From assembly GCA_019747875.1 (NCBI GenBank), contig JAIEQI010000041.1:29103-93102 (forward strand): a stretch of DNA of 64,000 bases, given 5' to 3'. The notes below the pieces were generated by a model that saw only the letters and a program-made list of their open reading frames with translations, was not told the origin of the DNA and did not search any database. This document shows, piece after piece, positions 43,313 to 50,942 of this stretch. Position 1 is the first letter of the stretch. The number at the start of each line of letters is the position of its first letter. Made by a program: the position numbers and the translations under genes. Origin of the DNA: Candidatus Obscuribacterales bacterium (GTDB lineage: Bacteria > Cyanobacteriota > Vampirovibrionia > Obscuribacterales > Obscuribacteraceae).

Positions 43313-45961
43313 CTATTTCGTGGCCGGGTCTACCGACAGGACAATGTGGTCGGAGGCGGCACCGCATACAGTGCCATGTTCGTCGAGCGCCCAAGCTCGT
43401 ATCTCGTAAATTCCCGGAGTGCGAAAGTCGTTGAATCTCAAGGTCGTTTGACCTTCCTTACTATCTCCCTTTATCAATTTCCAGCCGACTTTGCTTCTGG
43501 TTTGGCCGTTCTGACTTTCGAAAAGCAAATTAGCGCGGGTGATTTCAAGCTCATACGATCTCGCTTGTGGGATCTGGCGCACGCTAACATTCAACTGTTG
43601 TTCAAGCTTGTCCGGACCTAAGTGCAGGTAACCTTTTGTGCCCAGGTAGCCGGAGTCTGAAAAGGAGATCAATGGCGTTACGAATCCAGGCGCCGCCACT
43701 TCTAACGAATTGATTTGGAATTTGCATCCCGGCGGAACAAGGAGGCGAAACTTGTGTGTGTTGCCGCCGAGGGACCACTCAGGTAGTCCTCGCAAGCCGA
43801 AGATCAAGGTCTGTTTCTGTTCACCTTTTTTATACGTCGCATGCGCGCGTCGTCGTAATTCAAATGTCGGGTACATATCGTTGCTGTAGAGCAGGTCCAA
43901 GCCTGTTTCAGCCTCTGCCGGGCGATCCAGCGTTGCTTTCAGAATTACATATTCGGTACTGAAACACGCTAGAGAGCCAAAATCTATTTCAATTTCACCT
44001 GAATTTTGTGAGCTTGAAAGTTCAGGGTTCTGACCTGCAAAGTTCAAACTAGGCTTGAACTTTTGTTCCGGAACGGAAAGTATTTCCCGCAGCTGCGCCC
44101 CGCTCCATGATTTGAAGCTGTCGTCAGAAGGTTTGCTAATTTCTACCTTTTGAAACTTCTTGTTTTCGTTTTCCCAGCGGTAGATCAAAATTTCCTTGTT
44201 ATTCTCGGCAATGGATTCTTTCAAAAATCCGAAAGGTAGAATCGGTTCAAACGCATTTACCATGAGGCAGTTTCTTATATCCCGTTGCAGCTGCGGTTTC
44301 TTTGTCATCCCATCGAGTGCATTTCTGCATGTATAGGCGCCATCGATCTGATCCGGCAATCCCAAAAATAGAGTTTGCGGATCACCGTCTATGGTGCTAA
44401 ACAAAGATCTCAGTTCGTTCTGGATGCGCGTGGTTTCCTGTCCGGCTGCACGCCAGGGAAGGTTGTTGTTCCAAAGTAAATAGGTGCTCAGGAGCAAGAG
44501 AGCCGAAATTGCCAGGATTTGAGATATTTGATACCACGCTCTTTGCGTTAATCTCGCGCATGGATAGATGCTCAGCGCCAGGCTTATGCAAACAGGAACC
44601 GTCGCCAGGTAGGCTAGTCTGCTTCCTTGTAGGTCTGGCGCGATATTGAAAAGCTTGTAAACTGGTATCAGGCACAGTGCCAACCATCCGAGTTGAAAGA
44701 GAGCATGTCTTCTGACTTTGGAGTCCACCGCCAAATTTATGGCGATCAAAATTCCCGTTGCCGCCAGAGTGGCAGGCCAGATCTTGCTGATCCAATGATG
44801 CGAGCCCATCAGGCTGCGATTGATTGGAACAACAAGCGTTGTGAGTGCATGGAGCCAGCCGCTAATAAACTCCTTCATGTTTGAAATGAAGAAAAGGGAA
44901 TCATCATACCCACCAACGAAAGTCCCCAGCGCAAAATAACGAACACCGAAATAAGCAGCAAGGATGATCCAAAATGGTGCAGTTTTAACGACGCAGCGGC
45001 GAGCTACCGCGAAGAGATCCGTTATTCTCGATTTATTTGAATGGACCTTTGAGCCGCTGCCTGCGTCTTCAGTAGTGATGGGCTGCATCTTATCCAAATG
45101 CTCTTGAGCGGCTGCTGTATGGAGCGTGGACGTCCCGTCCGCCCATGAAAGTGGCGCAGATACGACTGCTTTGCTTCGATTAACCCAGCATCCGCCGTAA
45201 ACCAGTTCCGCCCACAGAAAAACTGCCGGCAGCGTAATAGCCATCTCTTTTGAAAGCAGCCCTAGAATCATCGAGACTGCCGCCACTGCGGCAAACCGGT
45301 TTCTCTCTGTTCGGCGCCATTTTATGTAGAAGTAGATCGCAGCTGTGCAGAATGCGGTGACTATCGAATCTACCCTTCCTGTTATCCATGCGACAGCTTC
45401 CGGGTGAAGTGGGTGAAGAGCAAAGAGGGCTGCGGCAGCCGCAGGCCAACAAAGTTCGCTTAGCCTTCGTTTATTTTGGTCCGGGGTTTGATTGGACTCC
45501 GCGCCGGAAATCGAAGCTGTTTGCTTCAACGTCTCTTGTAAGTTGGAAACGATGAAGTAGATGAATGTGCTTGCCGAAAGGTGAAACGCGATATTCGTAA
45601 GACGAAATCCCAAACCGTTTACACCCCAGATGGCATAATCGCTCACCATAAAGACAGAGATGAGCGGACGGTAAAACTTTGTCGTCGTGCCGTCTAACCA
45701 GGATGTGTAGAAGTTTCTCCAGATAAGCTCCGGCTGGTGGATGGCATTGGCAAGCCAAGTTAGATGGACGTAGTCATCGCCATTGAAGAAGTTGAACAGA
45801 ACTGGCGAATATGCGCCCAGGGTTGCAACAAATATCAGTGCCAAGATGACTAAGGCAATTTTGCCTTCAGGCCCGGACTTGGGCGAGTCTTGCGCCGAGA
45901 CTGGCGGGGCGCTTGTTTGCCCGCTTTCAGCTTCGCCATTCAACTCGTGGACTCCTTGCAT
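43313..45961 (-). CDS. GT-C-type membrane glycosyltransferase-like protein (TMTC/PMT-like)
   Basis: 882 residues. An N-terminal polar segment, then about ten or more membrane helices to residue 500. An aspartate pair in NFFNGDDYVHL is placed as in GT-C enzymes, and HPLHPEAVAWITGRVDSI is a TMTC-family signature. A soluble C-terminal part of beta-sandwich type (about 560-880) follows. Donor probably a lipid-linked sugar; acceptor unknown. A 30-bp palindromic repeat is inserted in frame at residues about 272-282, in a non-membrane loop. Last gene of the DegT-acyltransferase-GT-C unit. Confidence 0.85.
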   Translation of the reverse strand: MQGVHELNGEAESGQTSAPPVSAQDSPKSGPEGKIALVILALIFVATLGAYSPVLFNFFNGDDYVHLTWLANAIHQPELIWRNFYTSWLDGTTTKFYRPLISVFMVSDYAIWGVNGLGFRLTNIAFHLSASTFIYFIVSNLQETLKQTASISGAESNQTPDQNKRRLSELCWPAAAAALFALHPLHPEAVAWITGRVDSIVTAFCTAAIYFYIKWRRTERNRFAAVAAVSMILGLLSKEMAITLPAVFLWAELVYGGCWVNRSKAVVSAPLSWADGTSTLHTAAAQEHLDKMQPITTEDAGSGSKVHSNKSRITDLFAVARRCVVKTAPFWIILAAYFGVRYFALGTFVGGYDDSLFFISNMKEFISGWLHALTTLVVPINRSLMGSHHWISKIWPATLAATGILIAINLAVDSKVRRHALFQLGWLALCLIPVYKLFNIAPDLQGSRLAYLATVPVCISLALSIYPCARLTQRAWYQISQILAISALLLLSTYLLWNNNLPWRAAGQETTRIQNELRSLFSTIDGDPQTLFLGLPDQIDGAYTCRNALDGMTKKPQLQRDIRNCLMVNAFEPILPFGFLKESIAENNKEILIYRWENENKKFQKVEISKPSDDSFKSWSGAQLREILSVPEQKFKPSLNFAGQNPELSSSQNSGEIEIDFGSLACFSTEYVILKATLDRPAEAETGLDLLYSNDMYPTFELRRRAHATYKKGEQKQTLIFGLRGLPEWSLGGNTHKFRLLVPPGCKFQINSLEVAAPGFVTPLISFSDSGYLGTKGYLHLGPDKLEQQLNVSVRQIPQARSYELEITRANLLFESQNGQTRSKVGWKLIKGDSKEGQTTLRFNDFRTPGIYEIRAWALDEHGTVCGAASDHIVLSVDPATK
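45118..45147. repeat. palindromic repeat copy E, in frame inside a coding gene
   Basis: 30 bases matching the family at 1011-1040/1128-1157 at about 28 of 30 positions in the best comparison. On the minus strand it encodes the words WADGTSTLH of the GT-C protein; its length of a multiple of three keeps the frame. Core GGACGTCCCGTCC. Confidence 0.8.
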
Positions 45962-45984
45962 TTGCCACCGGTTACGCAGGGCTT

Positions 45985-46779
45985 TTACTTTTTCGAGTCT
46001 TCGCTTTTCAATGACTGAAAAGCGACTTCATACGCGGGGCGATCTTCCAAATGGCAGCGAACTTCTTCTTTCGATTTGATCTTCTTGGCAGGAACTCCCG
46101 CCATCACCATATTCGGTTCCACGTTGTGCGTCACCACTGATGCTCCAGCAATTACCGCACCGTTGCCTACACGCACTCTCGGGAGGATGAGGACCTTGGC
46201 GCCGACGATGACATTGGCTTCCAGATACGGGCCTTCGCGACCTTTTTGGCAAGGCGGGTGTAAGCTATCGACGGTACAGGACATTGGGTAGAAGTGAACA
46301 TTGTCCTCGGTTGTCGTGTAAGTTGCGATAAACACATTGTTGTGAAATCGGCAGTTGTCGCCTACTTTTATATCGCCATCCGATTGTGACATCGTGCCAA
46401 AGCTACAGTTGTCACCAAAGAAACTGCGCTCGCGAATACAAGCCCGGTGTCCTGTTTGAAAACCTCTTCCGAACTTGCAATTTGCGTAGATTATAGTTCC
46501 AGATCTAATCGTGCTGTTATCTCCGATGATAGTTTCCGGGTTGGAGTAGTTCGGGTCCGTTTTGTATGCCGCTAGTCTTTCGCCCAAAATACATTGAGCG
46601 CCGACAAAGCAGTTGGAACCGAGTTTCACGTTTTCATAGATGATTGCGCCGGGCTCGATAATACAGTTATCGCCGATTTCGACGCCGTCCATAATCAGCG
46701 CATCTTCATGAATACGCAGGTTTCTCCCCAACTTCGCCTTTGCTGAAATGCGGGAGGATACTTTGTTTTCGGTCTGCAT
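45985..46779 (-). CDS. left-handed beta-helix acyltransferase (WbpD/DapH-like)
   Basis: 264 residues made of hexapeptide repeats (I-x-x-G-x-x-x-x), for example VEIGDNCIIEPGAIIYENVKLG and VIVGAKVLILPRVRVGNGAVIAGASVV. These form trimeric acetyl- or acyltransferases. A central active-site loop carries HFYPMSCTVDSLHPP with His. The context with a DegT aminotransferase (start-stop gap of one base) suggests N-acetylation of an amino sugar for a surface glycan. Exact substrate unknown. Confidence 0.85.
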   Translation of the reverse strand: MQTENKVSSRISAKAKLGRNLRIHEDALIMDGVEIGDNCIIEPGAIIYENVKLGSNCFVGAQCILGERLAAYKTDPNYSNPETIIGDNSTIRSGTIIYANCKFGRGFQTGHRACIRERSFFGDNCSFGTMSQSDGDIKVGDNCRFHNNVFIATYTTTEDNVHFYPMSCTVDSLHPPCQKGREGPYLEANVIVGAKVLILPRVRVGNGAVIAGASVVTHNVEPNMVMAGVPAKKIKSKEEVRCHLEDRPAYEVAFQSLKSEDSKK

Positions 46780-46780
46780 T

Positions 46781-47998
46781 TTAGAAACCGCCGATGAATG
46801 CTTGTGGCACTACTTGCGACGCTGCAACCACGCCAAATCTTGCAGTCAGGAATTCGGAAACGGCATCAGCAACTGTACGTACTTGCTCTTCTTTGAGCTC
46901 CGGGTACATTGGCAGTGAGAGGACCTGGTTTGCCAAGGTCTCCGATACTGGGAAGTCGCCGACCTTGTAGCCGTATTCCGAGAAAGCTTCTTGCATGTGC
47001 AGAGGAACTGGGTAGTAGCACATGCTGCTGATTGAGCGTTTGGCAAGGTGAGCTGCCAGCTCGTCGCGCACTTTAGCGTCGTCGGTCGCATTGCCGGTGA
47101 CTACGCGAATGGTGTACTGGTGCCAAACATGGGTGTTGCCTTGTAGCACGGCCGGCAGTACTAATGCCGGGCAGTTCTTTAAGTATTGCTTGTACCAGGA
47201 GGCAACTTGCGAACGTTGTAAGTTCCACGTGCGGAGGAACGGCAACTTCGCTAAGAGAACAGCAGCCTGCATTTCATCGAGGCGGCTGTTGCGACCAAGC
47301 TCATCATGGTAGTAGCGTTTTCGCATTCCATGTGCGCGAATCGCTCGCAACGTATCGGCGACTTTGTCGTCGTTGGTGACTACCATGCCGGCATCGCCGG
47401 CCGCACCTAAGTTCTTCGTCGGGTAGAAGCTGATGCAAGCAGCATCACCGAAGTTTCCGGTGCTTTCACCATTATGCGTGGCGCCGATTGCTTGGGCGTT
47501 ATCTTCTACAACTTTAACGCCATATCTTTCTGCCAGCGTTCTAATTTCAGTCATGTTTGCCGGCTGACCATACAAATGAACGGGCATTATTGCCTTAGTA
47601 CGCGGGGTGATCGCTCTTTCGATTTGCGCTGTATTGATGTTGAATGATTTGGGATCCACATCTACGAAAACAGGTGTTGCTCCGCGATAAGCGATTGCCT
47701 CTGCCGTTGCGGCAAATGTGAATGGGGGCGTAATTACTTCGTCTCCTGGTCCGACGCCGACAGCCCATAAAGCTAGCTCAAGTGCATCGGTTCCGTTTGC
47801 TACGCCGATCGCATGTTTGCACCCGCAATAAGCTGCAATGTCTTTTTCCAGTTGAGCAACATATTTGCCGAGAATGAAATTACCGCTGCGCAGTATGTCT
47901 ATGATTGTTTTTTCCAGTTCAGGTCCGAATTGCTTGTACTGTTCTTTTAGATCCAGGATTTGAATTGGATTTGTGGATGCTTCTGTCAAGGTTGCCAC
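46781..47998 (-). CDS. DegT/DnrJ/EryC1/StrS-family sugar aminotransferase
   Basis: 405 residues. Transfers an amino group to a nucleotide keto-sugar with PLP. Motifs: GVANGTDALELAL, GDEVITPPFTFAATAEAI, PVHLYGQPANM, VVEDNAQAIGA (Asp contacting PLP) and FYPTKNLGAAGDAG with the PLP lysine K195. The GTG at 47998 is used, but a TTG three codons later has a better-spaced CAGGAG. First gene of a three-gene unit with an acyltransferase and a GT-C enzyme. Confidence 0.94.
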   Translation of the reverse strand: MATLTEASTNPIQILDLKEQYKQFGPELEKTIIDILRSGNFILGKYVAQLEKDIAAYCGCKHAIGVANGTDALELALWAVGVGPGDEVITPPFTFAATAEAIAYRGATPVFVDVDPKSFNINTAQIERAITPRTKAIMPVHLYGQPANMTEIRTLAERYGVKVVEDNAQAIGATHNGESTGNFGDAACISFYPTKNLGAAGDAGMVVTNDDKVADTLRAIRAHGMRKRYYHDELGRNSRLDEMQAAVLLAKLPFLRTWNLQRSQVASWYKQYLKNCPALVLPAVLQGNTHVWHQYTIRVVTGNATDDAKVRDELAAHLAKRSISSMCYYPVPLHMQEAFSEYGYKVGDFPVSETLANQVLSLPMYPELKEEQVRTVADAVSEFLTARFGVVAASQVVPQAFIGGF

Positions 47999-48327
47999 TC
48001 CTGCTTCGGAATTTCTTTGTTTGTCCGCTGTAGTCGGACCGGGTCCGTCTCTGTCTTTTGCGACTTTGAGACTTTCACAGTCTAGTACGGTGGCGGTGGC
48101 ACTCCAAGGAAGACAATATAAGGTTAGAACAAGTCAAGTTATAGCGAGCCGGTTGAACCAGAACCCCTTGTCTACCCGTGCTTTCAAAGCTTGTAAACTC
48201 AAGGAATGCCAGCTGCCGTGTTGTCATGCGCTGTAGCCTGATTCGCCTCTTAAAAAGACGATAATTAAGCTGCTTGAATTTAGCACTGTTTAATGAGACT
48301 GATATTGGTGACTTTGTGATCTGCAAA

Positions 48328-48354
48328 GAAAAAGCCCCTCCGGCGGGAGGGGCT
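48328..48354 (-). terminator. intrinsic terminator
   Basis: AGCCCCTCC (48333-48341) pairs with GGAGGGGCT (48346-48354) and on the minus strand is followed by TTTTT. It closes the RHH-like gene at 48388. The remaining part of the 47999-48387 gap (upstream of the DegT gene) shows no gene that I can support. Confidence 0.85.
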
Positions 48355-48387
48355 AAGTCGCTTATGCTTCGTCAAACCTTTCGGTGA

Positions 48388-48693
48388 TTACTTTCTGCGA
48401 GCGCTCGGAACAGCGACTGTGCGCGAAAGAGCGTTTGTGACGAAAAGATTGAGGCTAACGCCTTCTTTCTCTGCTCTGTCAACCAATGCTTGGTGGAGTG
48501 AGCGGGGAAGACGGACGGTAAATTTGCCGCTGTAGCTCAGGAATTGCTCGTCGCGAGCCGATGAGGTACGGGCTGTTTTTGCATTAGACTTAGAGGCAGG
48601 TGCCTTGCGAGCCGGAACTGCTTTCTTTGCCATTGCTTTGATTTTTGCAGACTTGCTAGCCGGTCTCTTAGCTTTCGATCTGGTAGTTGCCAT
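48388..48693 (-). CDS. RHH-type protein with histone-H1-like basic tail
   Basis: 101 residues from the ATG at 48693, which has AAGGAG six bases upstream; the frame continues to 48780 but lacks a start signal. The N-terminal half is Lys/Ala/Ser/Arg-rich (KAKRPASKSAKIKAMAKKA), like histone H1 tails. The C-terminal half (GKFTVRLPRSLHQALVDRAEKEGVSLNLFVTNALSR) is the HicB/RHH-type ribbon-helix-helix pattern. No HicA partner gene adjoins it. Most likely a DNA-binding protein, possibly nucleoid-associated. Confidence 0.85.
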   Translation of the reverse strand: MATTRSKAKRPASKSAKIKAMAKKAVPARKAPASKSNAKTARTSSARDEQFLSYSGKFTVRLPRSLHQALVDRAEKEGVSLNLFVTNALSRTVAVPSARRK

Positions 48694-49059
48694 GTTTTTC
48701 TCCTTATCCGAACCGTTTTTGAAGTTTTGGATACCTGGTGCCGCAGATCCTGGTGAATCGGCCCGGGGTCCTGGCACCACTAATGATGAATCCCCGTCAA
48801 GCTTCTTTCGCGAACGATTAGCACCGCTCGGGAAAGCTTATGTGATCTTGCCACCTAATACCACCTTAAGTGGCATGATCATTCTAACAGAACTTATTCC
48901 CTGTAGATCTTTTGGATATGCATTAATATAATGCCTGGATGCCTAAGCAGCTTTGGGTTTCGAAACCCGCACCAGCAGTGGGGCGCACCGCTTTTAATGG
49001 CTGGTATCACGGGCAATATTAAGGATTAAATTAGCAAAATTCCTTGCCGGAGAGGATAT
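48694..49059. other. 366-base intergenic region, no gene recognised
   Basis: Divergent gap between the RHH gene and a glycosyltransferase gene. It holds an inverted repeat in the RHH leader (TGGTGCC at 48736-48742 / GGCACCA at 48773-48779) and a 14-bp palindrome GGGTTTCGAAACCC (48955-48968). No coding evidence. The palindrome and the leader hairpin are candidate regulatory sites. Confidence 0.4.
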
Positions 49060-50256
49060 TTGAGAGTTCTGATAGTAAAAATGAGCGCCCTCGGAGACAT
49101 TATTCACAGTCTTCCTGTTGCCGCTCGTTTGAAAAGACTGATACCCGGCCTGGAGCTAGATTGGCTGGTGGAACCACTGGGATTGCCGCTGCTGCAGGAT
49201 AACCCGGCTGTTGACAAGGTCTTCGTTTTTGAGAAGAAGAAATGGTGGCAGCAACTACGCTCGGTATCAGGCTTGCCTGCCACCGCCGGTGAGTTCAGTG
49301 CCTTTGTTGGGAAATTGCGCTCGCGCAATTATGATGCTGCAATCGACCTGCAGGGCTTGCTTAAGAGCAGTTTGCTCGCTTATTTTTCGGGGGCACCGGT
49401 ACGTTTTGGCTTTAAAGGCACCAGGGAAGGTGCAGAACACTTACTTACCCATCGCCTGGATGTTGGGGATTATTTCGGAAACACAGAGCACGTGGTCGAT
49501 TTGAACCTTCGTCTTGCGGATTACGCAGCCAGTACTTTGCTTAAATTGGTATCAGAAAAGCTTGGTATCGAGGGGAGTGCCGGCGCCGAAAAGCCACCAT
49601 ATTCGGAGGGGGCTGCTAAACCCGAAGATCTGATAAATCTTCCCGTCCAGGATCCTATATATATGGATGAAGCAGGGCTTTTCCCTTTACCGGAAACGAG
49701 AGCGGATGAGTTGGCGGAGCTCCAGTCGAAATTGGGCTCCTCCTTTGTGCCTCAGCTGCAAAATTTGGTATTCATCCCGGGCACCACGTGGGAAACCAAG
49801 ATCTGGCCGACCGAAAAGTGGATTGAGCTCGGAAGGAAGTGTGCCGAAAGCGGTTGGAGGATCATCCTGGTCGGTGGTCCAGCCGAGCAATTAATGAATG
49901 AGCGTATTGCCACCGGCATCGGTGCGGCTCAAACAGTAAATTTGACCGGTTCCACCTCAATTCGGCAGCTCATTGCCTTGTTTCGGGAAGTTCGCTTCGT
50001 CGTAGGCGCCGATACCGGTCCCCTGCACCTGGCGGCAGCCGTTCCGGGCTGCCGTGTTCTGGGGGTTTTCGGAAGTACTCCGATGAGGCGTAACGGTCCA
50101 TATGGCAGCACCAATAGAGGTATCAACCTCAATCTGGATTGCCAGCCATGCTTTGAGAAGAAATGTCCGCTTGGAACAATTGCCTGTTTGAGGGACCTCC
50201 AGGCTATTCAGGTGTACCAAGCTTTTTCTGAGCTAGCTTCGTCCGCTCAAAGTTAG
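49060..50256 (+). CDS. family-9 glycosyltransferase (LPS heptosyltransferase-type)
   Basis: 398 residues starting at a TTG, preceded by GGAGAGG at good spacing. Transfers a sugar (ADP-heptose in the family) to lipid A core. N-terminal MRVLIVKMSALGDIIHSLPVAARL, then IDLQGLLKSSLLAYF, and the GT9 donor-site pattern VVGADTGPLHLAAAVPGCRVLGVFGSTPMRRNGP. Near the end CQPCFEKKCPLGTIACLRDL is a Cys-containing segment common in this family. Second GT9 at 60859-62067. Confidence 0.93.
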   Translation: MRVLIVKMSALGDIIHSLPVAARLKRLIPGLELDWLVEPLGLPLLQDNPAVDKVFVFEKKKWWQQLRSVSGLPATAGEFSAFVGKLRSRNYDAAIDLQGLLKSSLLAYFSGAPVRFGFKGTREGAEHLLTHRLDVGDYFGNTEHVVDLNLRLADYAASTLLKLVSEKLGIEGSAGAEKPPYSEGAAKPEDLINLPVQDPIYMDEAGLFPLPETRADELAELQSKLGSSFVPQLQNLVFIPGTTWETKIWPTEKWIELGRKCAESGWRIILVGGPAEQLMNERIATGIGAAQTVNLTGSTSIRQLIALFREVRFVVGADTGPLHLAAAVPGCRVLGVFGSTPMRRNGPYGSTNRGINLNLDCQPCFEKKCPLGTIACLRDLQAIQVYQAFSELASSAQS

Positions 50257-50310
50257 CCAATAACGGCTTTATTCCCTGGCTTAAGGCCCGAATTCTTGCT
50301 TGCAAGAGAA

Positions 50311-50345
50311 AAGCCGAAGAAGCTGCATTGCAGGCTCTTCGGCTT
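50311..50345. terminator. bidirectional terminator-like hairpin
   Basis: AAGCCGAAGA pairs with TCTTCGGCTT around a 15-base loop, between the convergent GT9 and ndk genes. On the minus strand it is followed by TTTTC, fitting ndk; it can also serve the + strand gene. Confidence 0.7.
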
Positions 50346-50366
50346 AATGATACCCAGTTCTTTCGA

Positions 50367-50849
50367 CTAGACTTTGGCTGGAACTGGCTCTTCGCTTACC
50401 CAGCACTGAACTGTGCGATTCCAGTTGCTGACCAATTCTTCATCGCTGAAGAAAATTCCGATTTCGCGTTTTGCGCTTTCTGGACCGTCAGAACCATGGA
50501 CGATGTTGCGTCCGATTTCGAGAGCCAGGTCACCACGAATTGTACCAGGCGCTGCGCTAACCGGATTTGTAGCACCAATAACGGTGCGTGATACGGCGAT
50601 TGCATCTTTGCCTTCCAGCACCATTGCTAGTATCGGTCCGGAAGTGATGAAACCAACAAGTCCTTCGAAGAAGGGCTTTCCTTTATGCTCACCGTAATGG
50701 TTTTCTGCTAGTTGCTTGGTCACTTGCATGAACTTCATGCCGACGATCTTCAAGCCTTTCTTTTCGAATCGAGAAACAATATCGCCAATCAAGCCGCGTT
50801 GAACGCCATCCGGCTTGATAGCTACGAAGGTCCGTTGCACTTCTGCCAC
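50367..50849 (-). CDS. ndk: nucleoside diphosphate kinase
   Basis: 160 residues from the GTG at 50849, preceded by AAGGAGA at six bases' spacing; the frame continues upstream but family homology begins here. Transfers the gamma-phosphate of ATP to NDPs via a phospho-His intermediate. Motifs: [13 protein letters not shown] and the active-site [16 protein letters not shown] with H118. Family core is about 140-150; the extra C-terminal residues ([11 protein letters not shown]) are common. A palindromic repeat lies 24 bases upstream of the start. Confidence 0.96.
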   Translation of the reverse strand: MAEVQRTFVAIKPDGVQRGLIGDIVSRFEKKGLKIVGMKFMQVTKQLAENHYGEHKGKPFFEGLVGFITSGPILAMVLEGKDAIAVSRTVIGATNPVSAAPGTIRGDLALEIGRNIVHGSDGPESAKREIGIFFSDEELVSNWNRTVQCWVSEEPVPAKV

Positions 50850-50872
50850 TTTCAATCTCCTTGCCACTTACA

Positions 50873-50897
50873 GGGGCGCTGGCATCTTGCCAGCCCC
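50873..50897. repeat. palindromic repeat, ATCTT-loop family
   Basis: GGGGCGC-TGGC-ATCTT-GCCA-GCCCC: same loop and layout as the hairpins at 1011-1040 and 61341-61362, with a different but still pairing stem base. In the leader of ndk, so it may also be transcribed. Confidence 0.75.
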
Positions 50898-50942
50898 GAA
50901 ATCTTACAGAGGAGCTTACAGTAGCATGTCCGGGCGCTTGGC

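Noticed and set aside
48388..48693. HicAB toxin-antitoxin pair
   Set aside because: Only the HicB-type RHH part exists; no hicA-sized gene adjoins.
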